Origin: Proteobacteria bacterium UBA1847 | Lineage (GTDB): Bacteria > Pseudomonadota > Gammaproteobacteria > Steroidobacterales > Woeseiaceae | Direction: 5' to 3' | Length of the DNA: 5,531 nt | Assembly: GCA_002338605.1 (NCBI GenBank) | Contig: DDIP01000289.1 | Location: forward strand, 1 to 5,531 | Shown here: piece by piece, positions 1-5,531 of the stretch | How the letters are laid out: the number at the start of each line of letters is the position of its first letter | Numbering within the stretch: the stretch's first letter is position 1 | Program-made: the position numbers and the translations under genes | The notes under the pieces: model-generated | What the model was told of the DNA's origin: nothing | What the model saw: only the letters and a program-made list of their open reading frames with translations | Databases searched by the model: none

Positions 1-161
1 TGTTTCATTATCGCAATCACGGTTCCGATTACGGCAGGGTATTGGCAGGTATCGATGTGCCGGAAAGTGAAACAGCCGAGCTCGAATCTCATCTCGCGAA
101 GCTGGGTTACCCGTACTGGGAGGAAAGCGACAATCCGGCCTACACGATGTTCCTGTCCTGA
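1..161 (+). CDS. ilvA: Threonine dehydratase, biosynthetic (C-terminal end, partial)
   Basis: The reading frame begins at base 3 and runs 52 codons to a TGA at 159-161; the 5' part lies outside the window. The peptide begins FHYRNHGSDYGRVLAG and ends NPAYTMFLS. From memory this matches the end of E. coli IlvA, which has an FHYRSHGTDYGRVL segment and an NPAFRFFL-type terminus. This is the end of the second ACT-like regulatory domain, which binds isoleucine and valine in the family. IlvA is a cytoplasmic PLP enzyme that deaminates threonine to 2-oxobutanoate, the first step of isoleucine synthesis. Only the regulatory end is visible, so the catalytic domain cannot be checked. The gene converges on the class II aldolase-family gene with a 12-bp gap and no clear terminator between them. 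Family assignment is firm; the biosynthetic rather than catabolic form follows from the presence of this domain. Confidence 0.9.
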   Translation, partial: FHYRNHGSDYGRVLAGIDVPESETAELESHLAKLGYPYWEESDNPAYTMFLS

Positions 162-173
162 AACCGACGTTCG

Positions 174-935
174 TCAGTCGCGATACGAGGGATCCCGCCG
201 ATCCAGTTTTCTGAGAAGTCCGGGCCAGACCAGGGCGCCGCCGAGACCTTTGGTCACCTGCTCTGCCTGCGCCGTGATCCCCCGAACGATGGGTTCCGGC
301 ACCTGGATGAGTTCGCGTCCGGAGGACTGCGCCATTACCTGGATCTGGCAGGCTGTTTCGAGTACATACATCATCAGAAAAGCATCCGCGATGCTCGGGC
401 CAGTTGTCAGCAGACCGTGATTCCGAAGTATCAAGGCGTTGTTTTCGCCGAGATCCGCGACCAGTCGCGGCTTTTCTTCATCGTTCAGCGCGACACCTTC
501 ATAGTTGTGGTAAGCAAGTGTTGCGTAACCGAACAACGAGACCTGGGATATCGGCAGCAGTCCGTCGGCTTGCGCGGACACCGCGACGCCCGCCCTCGTG
601 TGCGTATGCAGAACACAAGCTGCATCGTGGCGTGCCTCATGAATGGCACTGTGAATAACGAAACCGGCGGGATTAATCTCATACGGTGACGCAAGCACTT
701 TCTCACCCTGGAGATTCACTTTAATGAGGCTGCTGGCCGTGATTTCTTCAAACAACAGCCCATAGGCATTGATCAGGAAGTGATTTTCCGATCCCGGCAC
801 CCTGGCCGACACGTGAGTAAAGACCAGGTCATCCCAGCCATAGAGGGCAATAGCCCGGTAACAGGCCGCGAGATCGACCCGGACCTGCCATTCCGCCTCA
901 GATACCTGCTGGCGTACCGATTGTTTGTCATTCAT
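174..935 (-). CDS. Class II aldolase/adducin family protein
   Basis: This is a 253-aa cytoplasmic protein of the class II aldolase/adducin N-terminal fold. Visible motifs are FTHVSAR (39-45), NPAGFVIH (88-95), the zinc-ligand pair in HTHTRAG (His110, His112) and RNHGLLTTG (171-179, third ligand His173). The spacing equals that recalled for E. coli L-fuculose-1-phosphate aldolase (His92, His94, His155). The catalytic Glu73 of that enzyme falls on Gly91 by the same ungapped register, so the zinc site is kept but the usual aldolase base is not. This resembles the adducin-like subgroup, whose members mostly have no assigned reaction, so I give no substrate. The ATG at 935 is preceded by TAAGG (942-946, 6-nt spacing), which supports the start. 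It stands alone on its strand: the upstream helicase gene is 139 bp away, and ilvA converges on its 3' end. The length is normal for the family. Confidence 0.9.
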   Translation of the reverse strand: MNDKQSVRQQVSEAEWQVRVDLAACYRAIALYGWDDLVFTHVSARVPGSENHFLINAYGLLFEEITASSLIKVNLQGEKVLASPYEINPAGFVIHSAIHEARHDAACVLHTHTRAGVAVSAQADGLLPISQVSLFGYATLAYHNYEGVALNDEEKPRLVADLGENNALILRNHGLLTTGPSIADAFLMMYVLETACQIQVMAQSSGRELIQVPEPIVRGITAQAEQVTKGLGGALVWPGLLRKLDRRDPSYRD

Positions 936-991
936 CGCCTGCCTTATTCCTTTTTGTTTGCAACGTTTTTTCGCCGACGGGCATCTGACAA

Positions 992-1002
992 GTGTAGTAC
1001 AC
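992..1002. promoter_or_regulatory. Perfect 11-bp palindrome upstream of the aldolase-family gene, possible operator
   Basis: GTGTAGTACAC is a perfect 5-1-5 inverted repeat in the intergenic region, 57 bp before the aldolase-family start codon. It contains the GT-N3-AC core common to operators of FadR-type GntR regulators but lacks their usual flanking T and A. No regulator gene is adjacent. An 11-bp palindrome can arise by chance, so an operator role is only a suggestion. I could not find a convincing -35/-10 pair for the gene in this region. Confidence 0.25.
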
Positions 1003-1047
1003 GATGCAAACCTACTTATCCCTTATGCTGTTTGTTTCGTAACGATT

Positions 1048-1076
1048 AGCGGTGGCATTTGCCACCGCTTTTTTTT
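1048..1076 (+). terminator. Rho-independent terminator hairpin reading on the + strand
   Basis: A perfect 9-bp GC-rich stem (AGCGGTGGC at 1048-1056 pairing with 1061-1069) closes an ATTT tetraloop and is followed by an uninterrupted T-run at 1069-1076. This is a textbook intrinsic terminator for + strand transcription. Both flanking genes are on the - strand. For the helicase the same hairpin comes directly after the stop codon but is followed by TAATCGTT, with no U-run, so it would be a poor terminator though possibly a 3'-end stabilising stem. The T-run overlaps the reverse complement of the helicase stop codon (1075-1077). Confidence 0.75.
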
Positions 1077-3174
1077 ACCACATTTCCCGCATCCGGGATG
1101 CAACATCTATCTGCCGATCGGAGCTTGCACGCAATTGCCCGGCGCTGCTTTCGGGCCGCCCGGCAAAACGTTTCGCCATTGTTGCCATCAGGGTTTCTGT
1201 CATGAAGCGGCTGCGGGCGCCATAGACGTGCTTGTCGCCGTCCCGACGCTGCTGGGTCACGTGATACCGAAGTGGCGCAATCAGCGACAAGGACTGTTTG
1301 GCACGCGTCATGGCGACGTACAACAGGCGGCGTTCTTCCTCGATCATTTCAGGCTTGCCTGTCGCAAATTCGGACGGAAAACTCCCATCTGACACGTTCA
1401 GGATGAAGACCGACTCCCACTCCTGTCCTTTCGCCGAATGGACGGTCGACAGTATCAGGTAGTCCTCGTCGAGCAGCGGATCGCCAGCGAGATCGCCGGC
1501 AGCCGACGGCGGATCGAGCGTCAGTTCCGTGAGAAACCGCTCCCGGGTCGGGTAACGTCCCGATATTTGCTCGAGCTGTTCAAGATCGGCTTCGCGCGTG
1601 TCAAGACCGTCGTACAGGCGCTCCAGGTGTGGCTGATACCATCGGCGCGTGGCCGTCAGTTGTGACTGCCAACCCGACCCGTCGGCATCGACGTCTGACA
1701 ATGACACAAGCAGATCGCAAAAAGTTGGCCAATCCTTGCTAGATGCGCCCGGCGCGCGGAAATTGCGCAGGGCTGAGAACAGGAAGTCGCCCGCAGCAAG
1801 TTGCTCGAAACAGCGGGCGGCATTCGACGGACCCATGCCAGGCAGCAGCTTCAACACCCGAACGGCGGCAACCTCATTTTTCGGGTTCTCCGCCCACTTC
1901 AGGACCGACAACAGATCCTTGACATGTGCGGCCTCAAGAAATTTCAGTCCACCGTATTTGACGTACGGGATATTGCGACGCACGAGCTCGAGCTCAAGTC
2001 GGTCACTGTGATGCGAGCCGCGAAAAAGGACGGCCTGATCCTTAAGCTGCAAGCCGAGTTCGCGATTTTGAAGGATTGACTCGACGACGAACTCAGCTTC
2101 GGCATTGCCGTCCTCCACAGTAACGTATTGCGGCTTGTCACCAGACTGTTGGTCGGTGAACAGGTTCTTCCGGTACTGGCGCTCGCTTTCTGCGATAAGG
2201 CAATTGGCGCAATCGAGTATCGGTTGTGTCGAGCGGTAGTTCTGTTCAAGCGTAATCACTTGTGCCGATGGCATGTACTGGTCCGGAAACCCGAGAATAT
2301 TCTCGACTTCTGCGGCGCGAAAAGAATAAATGGACTGTGCATCATCGCCGACCACCGTCACACCTTTGCCATCCGGTTTCAGTGCATTAAGAATTTCTGC
2401 CTGCACCAGGTTGGTGTCCTGGTATTCGTCCACCAATATGTGGTCAAACGACGAACCAATCCGGTCCGCAAATTCCGCCTCGGCCACCAGGTGACTCCAG
2501 TACAACAGCAGGTCGTCGTAGTCCAGCGACTGGCTTTGCTGCTTTCTGAGGACGTAGTGGCGAAATAATTCGCTGAGTTCGTCAGACCAGTCGACGCACC
2601 ATGGAAACGTTGCCGTCAACACATCCGGCAGGGATTGCTGTGTATTAACGCATCGCGAGTAGATCGTGAGGCAGGTGTCTTTTTTGGGAAATCGCCTTGC
2701 CGTGCGCGTGAGTTTCAGTTCGTGACGAACGACGTCCATAATATCGGCAGCGTCGCCGCGATCGAGTACCGAGAATCCTGGATCGAGACCAAGATTGTGG
2801 GCAAAACGACGCAGCAGGCGATTCGCTATGGAATGAAACGTGCCAGCCCATGGCAGCCCGCCGGCCGGCACTGGCGACGACGAAGTCCCTTTGACGGCTG
2901 AGCGGACAATCGACTCCACGCGACGGGTCATTTCCTGCGATGCTCGCCGGGTGAAAGTCAGCAACAGAACGCGTTCCGGACTGATACCGTTTATCAGGAG
3001 GTGCGCGACGCGATGCGCAAGTGTCATGGTCTTGCCTGTGCCCGCCCCGGCGATAACCAGCAACGGGCCGGATTCAAATGCCGCGTTGCCGCGAACTTCG
3101 CCGTACTCGGCAGCCAGCCGCTGCGCCCGGTTCAGCGTATCCAGATGATCAACAACCTGCGCTGCAGCCTGCAT
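1075..3174 (-). CDS. UvrD/Rep-like ATP-dependent DNA helicase (superfamily 1)
   Basis: An SF1A helicase expected to unwind DNA 3'-5' using ATP in repair or recombination. Residues are numbered from a TTG five codons upstream (3189), so subtract 5 for the ATG. Motifs in order: Q-motif LNRAQ (19-23), Walker A AGAGTGKT (47-54), motif Ia TFTRRAS (78-84), motif II DEYQD (254-258), motif III GDDAQSIYSFRAA (281-293), motif IV LEQNYRST (314-321), motif V LSTVHSAKGQEW (580-591) and motif VI EERRLLYVAMTRA (618-630). All nucleotide-binding and arginine-finger residues are present. The motif III Phe290 replaces the Trp of UvrD, and the C-terminal tail after motif VI is short and unlike UvrD, suggesting a paralogous COG0210 clade rather than uvrD itself. 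I chose the ATG at 3174 because GAGGGG (3180-3185) precedes it with good spacing; the TTG has no ribosome site. A LexA-like box overlaps its promoter, implying SOS control. Confidence 0.92.
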   Translation of the reverse strand: MQAAAQVVDHLDTLNRAQRLAAEYGEVRGNAAFESGPLLVIAGAGTGKTMTLAHRVAHLLINGISPERVLLLTFTRRASQEMTRRVESIVRSAVKGTSSSPVPAGGLPWAGTFHSIANRLLRRFAHNLGLDPGFSVLDRGDAADIMDVVRHELKLTRTARRFPKKDTCLTIYSRCVNTQQSLPDVLTATFPWCVDWSDELSELFRHYVLRKQQSQSLDYDDLLLYWSHLVAEAEFADRIGSSFDHILVDEYQDTNLVQAEILNALKPDGKGVTVVGDDAQSIYSFRAAEVENILGFPDQYMPSAQVITLEQNYRSTQPILDCANCLIAESERQYRKNLFTDQQSGDKPQYVTVEDGNAEAEFVVESILQNRELGLQLKDQAVLFRGSHHSDRLELELVRRNIPYVKYGGLKFLEAAHVKDLLSVLKWAENPKNEVAAVRVLKLLPGMGPSNAARCFEQLAAGDFLFSALRNFRAPGASSKDWPTFCDLLVSLSDVDADGSGWQSQLTATRRWYQPHLERLYDGLDTREADLEQLEQISGRYPTRERFLTELTLDPPSAAGDLAGDPLLDEDYLILSTVHSAKGQEWESVFILNVSDGSFPSEFATGKPEMIEEERRLLYVAMTRAKQSLSLIAPLRYHVTQQRRDGDKHVYGARSRFMTETLMATMAKRFAGRPESSAGQLRASSDRQIDVASRMREMW

Positions 3175-3179
3175 GGCAA

Positions 3180-3185
3180 CCCCTC
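3180..3185 (-). promoter_or_regulatory. Ribosome binding site deciding the helicase start
   Basis: On the - strand GAGGGG ends 5 nt before the ATG at 3174-3172; the GAGG core is 7 nt away. The in-frame TTG at 3189-3187 lies upstream of this site and only a few bases from the predicted transcription start, so it cannot use it. This favours the 699-aa product over the 704-aa one. Confidence 0.75.
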
Positions 3186-3191
3186 GCAAAT

Positions 3192-3211
3192 GACTGTAGT
3201 TTTATACAGTA
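3192..3211 (-). promoter_or_regulatory. LexA-type SOS box upstream of the helicase gene
   Basis: Read on the - strand the site is TACTGTATAAAACTACAGTC. It has the exact CTGT-N8-ACAG form and matches the E. coli LexA consensus TACTGTATATATATACAGTA at 16 of 20 positions. The core inverted repeat ACTGTA-N6-TACAGT is perfect (3193-3198 with 3205-3210). It lies 17 bp before the helicase ATG and covers the predicted -10, where bound LexA would block polymerase. E. coli uvrD is itself LexA-controlled, so the biology fits. That the local LexA recognises this sequence is inferred. Confidence 0.8.
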
Positions 3212-3227
3212 CTGGTTGGATTTACAA
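3201..3227 (-). promoter_or_regulatory. Predicted sigma70 promoter of the helicase gene
   Basis: On the - strand a -10 candidate TATAAA (3206-3201) lies inside the LexA-like box, and TTGTAA (3227-3222) is a -35 candidate overlapping the hydrolase stop codon. The 15-bp spacer is shorter than optimal, so the -35 is uncertain while the -10 is good. Transcription would start near 3194-3196, giving a leader of about 20 nt that contains the GAGGGG ribosome site. Read-through from the hydrolase gene is also possible because I see no terminator in the 47-bp gap. Confidence 0.5.
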
Positions 3228-4103
3228 GGTTTTCCTGAGGAAGCGCTCAATCAGCCCGGCCAGTCGCTCTGGCGCCTCAAAGTGAATCATGTGACCGGCC
3301 GCTTCGACTTCGGCCGACTCAGCGTTCGGAAACGGCAGCAAAGCGGTGCTGCCAAACTGATCAGCGAACGGGCTTCTGTCGCCGTGCACCAGCAGGACAG
3401 GCGCAGTGATGCAACGCCAGCAGGCTTCGGCTTCGGCCCGTCGGTACAACACCGGGTTGGGCAGTTTGTGGGCGGCGTCCGCACGCAGGCGAACGACCCC
3501 ATTTTCGCCGACGACAGCCCATTGCCTCGCAACATAGTCGGCCCGCCCGTATCCAAGGCCCGGGCTGCGCTCAATAATTTTTGTTGCCAGGCTTTCGACC
3601 GACGGGTACTCGCTAAATGACAACTCGGAAAGTCCCCCTTCTATCCATTGCCGGTATCGGCGCGGTGCATCGGCAGGATCGGAATCCTTGAGGCCGAAGC
3701 CTTCGATATTGATCAGTGCGCTGACGCGTTCAGGTATTGACCCCGCGTACAGCGACGCGACGTTGCCGCCCATGCTGTGGCCAATCAGCGGCACTGCAGC
3801 GTCCGGCGCACAGGTCTCGATAATCGCGTGCAGGTCGGCAAGGTAGTCTGGAAACCAGTACGAACATCCCCGGTGTGCCGTCCGACCGAAGCCTCGCCAG
3901 TCAGGGGCAATGACTCGCCAGTCTTCTCCCATCGCATCGACGACGAACTGGAAGGTCGATCCGGTGTCCGCCCACCCATGCAAATAAAAAACCGGAACCG
4001 CGTCCTTGTCGCCCCATTCGTTGATGCAATACTTAACGCCTCGAATATCCAGCGTCCTGTGTGTCGGCGCCCGCACAGGCCGATACTGTCGTGTGTCGCT
4101 CAT
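3222..4103 (-). CDS. Alpha/beta fold hydrolase
   Basis: This is a 293-aa cytoplasmic protein of the alpha/beta hydrolase-1 (MhpC-like) family; no signal peptide is visible. The oxyanion-hole segment is YLHGW (40-44). The nucleophile elbow is GHSMGG (108-113) with Ser110, and the catalytic histidine is His271 in GHMIHFE (270-276). The acid is probably Asp242 in VHGDRSPF (239-246), although Glu134 in NIEGF is a second candidate by position. A cap domain rich in Tyr, Trp and Arg spans about 140-225. The substrate cannot be told from sequence: members include esterases, epoxide and haloalkane hydrolases and C-C bond hydrolases. The ATG at 4103 has only a weak purine-rich AAGAA upstream, so translation may be modest. 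It is transcribed towards the helicase gene (47-bp gap) and divergently from the transporter gene. The length is typical for the family. Confidence 0.9.
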   Translation of the reverse strand: MSDTRQYRPVRAPTHRTLDIRGVKYCINEWGDKDAVPVFYLHGWADTGSTFQFVVDAMGEDWRVIAPDWRGFGRTAHRGCSYWFPDYLADLHAIIETCAPDAAVPLIGHSMGGNVASLYAGSIPERVSALINIEGFGLKDSDPADAPRRYRQWIEGGLSELSFSEYPSVESLATKIIERSPGLGYGRADYVARQWAVVGENGVVRLRADAAHKLPNPVLYRRAEAEACWRCITAPVLLVHGDRSPFADQFGSTALLPFPNAESAEVEAAGHMIHFEAPERLAGLIERFLRKTL

Positions 4104-4137
4104 TTTTGGATTCTTGTCATCAGCTTCGGCCCATTCA

Positions 4138-4166
4138 TTACTATGTTACGTCAGGTCGTGTATAAA
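4138..4166 (+). promoter_or_regulatory. Possible promoter of the transporter gene in the divergent region
   Basis: The 110-bp gap 4104-4213 must hold the promoters of both divergent genes. On the + strand TATAAA (4161-4166) is a good -10 candidate, with TTACTA (4138-4143) 17 bp upstream as a weak -35. A transcript from here would have a leader of about 40 nt. I saw no convincing - strand promoter for the hydrolase gene and no riboswitch-like structure in the gap. Confidence 0.35.
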
Positions 4167-4213
4167 CAGGTTGAATCCGTTTTATGAATCAACGAACACC
4201 GAAGAACGACTGA

Positions 4214-5531
4214 ATGACGGGCGATATCGCACTGGTTCTTGGCATACTGGTTATTTCGCTGATCCTGTTTATCAGCGAAATCGTCCGCATGGATGTTGTT
4301 GCACTCATGGTTTTGGGTTCGCTTTTCATCGCCGGACAAATCGATGCCAACCAGGCATTCGCCGGCTTTAGCAATAGTGCCGTGATCACGGTTTGGGCCA
4401 TGTTCATCCTGAGTGAAGGACTGACCCGCACCGGAATCGCCGACATCATCGGACGACAGGTGATGCGAATAGGCGGCAGCCGGGAATTCACACTGATTTT
4501 TGTCATCATGGTAACCGGCGCGATCCTGTCAGCCTTCATGAACAATATCGGCGTGGCTGCGCTGATGCTGCCGGTTGTCGTCGAAGTTGCACGGCGCACG
4601 GGCGTTCCTGCTTCCCGGCTGTTGATGCCACTGGCCTACTCCACACTGCTGGGCGGTCTGATGACCCTGATTGGTACGCCACCCAACCTGCTGATCAGCG
4701 AGTCCCTGGTGCTGGGTGGGTTCGAGCCTTTCGCACTGTTTGACTTCACACCGCTCGGCGGTACGGTGATGGTGATAGGGGTACTGTTCGTTGCCCTTGC
4801 CGGACGATTTCTCTTGCCGAGTGTCAGCGCGGAGCGCGGCAAGCACGTCAGCCAGCGCAGCTTGCGTGCACAGTACAAGCTGCAGGAACGTACTTTCATG
4901 ATGCACGTTCCGGCCGACTCGGTACTCGTCGGCAAGACACTGGCCGATTCGCGTATCGGCGCATCGACCGGCCTGATCATCCTGTCCTTGCTTCGCAACG
5001 GTCGCAACGAGACGCTCCCGGGCCGCAGGACGGTAATTCAGGGTGGCGACGGCTTACTGGTGCAGGGCCGTATCGATCAGTTTCGCGAGCTGCAACGCTG
5101 GAGTGACCTGGTAATCGAGCGCGAGGCACCGGTCCTCAAGTCCATGGTCGCGTCCAAGGTGGTCTACGCGTCTGTTGTGGTAACCGAAGGCTCGCCAATC
5201 GTTTCGGAGCTTATCCGGCACGCCGCCTTCCGGACACGCTTCGATGTACTGGTCGTCGGCGTCTTGCGCCGCGGGCGCTATCGCCTTACCAACCTCGCTT
5301 ACGTTCCCATCCGCGCCGGCGATCGGATGCTGGTCCAGGGGGAAATCGAAGCAATCGAGCAACTGGAAAAGTTCCCGGACTTCGAAGAAGTGCAGATCTT
5401 TACCGCGGATGAGCTGGCAGAGACCTATCAAACCGACGAACGTATGTTCGTTGTGCGATTGCCGAAGGACAGCGGCCTGGTTGGCGAAACCCTGAAGAAA
5501 AGCCGGCTCGCGGATGTTTTCGACTTTCGCG
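4214..5531 (+). CDS. SLC13/DASS-family permease with TrkA-C (RCK_C) domains (partial, 3' end missing)
   Basis: The frame is open for 439 codons to the window end. An in-frame TGA abuts the ATG, so translation cannot start upstream; starting at the next ATG (Met26) would lose the first membrane helix. The ribosome site is weak (GAAGAA). The inner-membrane N-half has hydrophobic segments near 4-22, 27-45, 54-70, 92-122, 136-163 and 180-201. Family motifs are GFSNSAVITV (51-60), the hairpin SAFMNNIGVAALMLP (106-120) and GGLMTLIGTPPNLLIS (147-162). Cytoplasmic RCK_C domains follow: the first about 222-293 (SVLVGKTLADSRI, then GGDGLLVQG), the second about 315-384 (AGDRMLVQG), and apparently the start of a third from about 408 (DSGLVGETLKKSRLADVF). 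The second membrane half should lie beyond the window. The family takes up anions such as di- or tricarboxylates or sulfate, usually Na+-coupled; the substrate here is unknown. RCK_C domains suggest ligand gating. Confidence 0.88.
   Translation, partial: MTGDIALVLGILVISLILFISEIVRMDVVALMVLGSLFIAGQIDANQAFAGFSNSAVITVWAMFILSEGLTRTGIADIIGRQVMRIGGSREFTLIFVIMVTGAILSAFMNNIGVAALMLPVVVEVARRTGVPASRLLMPLAYSTLLGGLMTLIGTPPNLLISESLVLGGFEPFALFDFTPLGGTVMVIGVLFVALAGRFLLPSVSAERGKHVSQRSLRAQYKLQERTFMMHVPADSVLVGKTLADSRIGASTGLIILSLLRNGRNETLPGRRTVIQGGDGLLVQGRIDQFRELQRWSDLVIEREAPVLKSMVASKVVYASVVVTEGSPIVSELIRHAAFRTRFDVLVVGVLRRGRYRLTNLAYVPIRAGDRMLVQGEIEAIEQLEKFPDFEEVQIFTADELAETYQTDERMFVVRLPKDSGLVGETLKKSRLADVFDFR

Noticed and set aside
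190..210. A terminator for ilvA formed by GGATC-CCGCC-GATCC followed by AGTTTT.
   Set aside because: The stem is only 5 bp with two A-T pairs and the T-run is four bases, offset by two. It also lies inside the aldolase-family coding region; too weak to call.
936..1047. A small RNA gene ending at the + strand terminator.
   Set aside because: I looked for a + strand -35/-10 pair (for example TTGTCA at 925-930, CTGACA at 985-990, TATGCT at 1024-1029), but none has a partner at acceptable spacing. It is kept only as one explanation of the orphan terminator.
925..1392. A 155-codon + strand open frame running over the intergenic gap and the helicase 3' end.
   Set aside because: It overlaps the aldolase-family start and the helicase C-terminus on the opposite strand, has a poor ribosome site, and its cysteine- and proline-rich product resembles no family I know.
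2128..2568. A 146-codon + strand open frame antisense to the helicase.
   Set aside because: It is fully contained in the well-supported helicase gene, is rich in antisense-type codons and has no recognisable domain or ribosome site.
3187..3189. TTG start for the helicase, giving five extra residues.
   Set aside because: No ribosome site lies upstream of it, and it sits almost at the predicted transcription start. The ATG at 3174 has GAGGGG at good spacing.
4156..4170. A second LexA-like site in the hydrolase/transporter divergent region (TATAAACAGG).
   Set aside because: Only one half-site (ACAG at 4166-4169) is present. The position where CTGT should lie reads GGTC, so the CTGT-N8-ACAG form fails.

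Overview
The window looks like ordinary chromosomal DNA of a moderately GC-rich proteobacterium, most likely a gammaproteobacterium. Two observations point there. The first partial gene matches the C-terminal regulatory domain of biosynthetic threonine dehydratase (IlvA) as I know it from E. coli. A LexA-type operator of the CTGT-N8-ACAG form, typical of Gamma- and Betaproteobacteria, sits in front of the helicase gene. I cannot name a genus. I see no mobile elements, tRNA or rRNA genes, or CRISPR arrays.

Layout, left to right. (1) 1-161 (+): the last 52 codons of ilvA. (2) 174-935 (-): a class II aldolase/adducin-family protein, convergent with ilvA with only 12 bp between the stop codons. 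(3) 936-1074: a 139-bp intergenic region holding the aldolase-family leader, a perfect 11-bp palindrome and a strong hairpin with a T-run. The T-run is on the + strand, opposite to both neighbouring genes. (4) 1075-3174 (-): a UvrD/Rep-like superfamily 1 helicase of about 699 aa with all canonical motifs. Its 5' region carries a promoter-like sequence whose -10 lies inside a 16/20 match to the E. coli LexA box. (5) 3222-4103 (-): an alpha/beta hydrolase, 47 bp upstream of the helicase start. (6) 4104-4213: a 110-bp divergent promoter region. (7) 4214-5531 (+): the N-terminal 439 residues of an SLC13 (DASS)-family transporter with cytoplasmic TrkA-C (RCK_C) domains, cut by the window end.

The genes do not form one obvious pathway. 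The best-supported regulatory inference is that the UvrD-like helicase has its own SOS-inducible promoter directly behind the hydrolase stop codon, so DNA damage could raise it independently of the hydrolase. The other points worth a second look are the loss of the aldolase catalytic glutamate in the aldolase-family protein, an apparent third RCK_C domain in the transporter, and the orphan + strand terminator. I did not find evidence for an undescribed multi-gene system.
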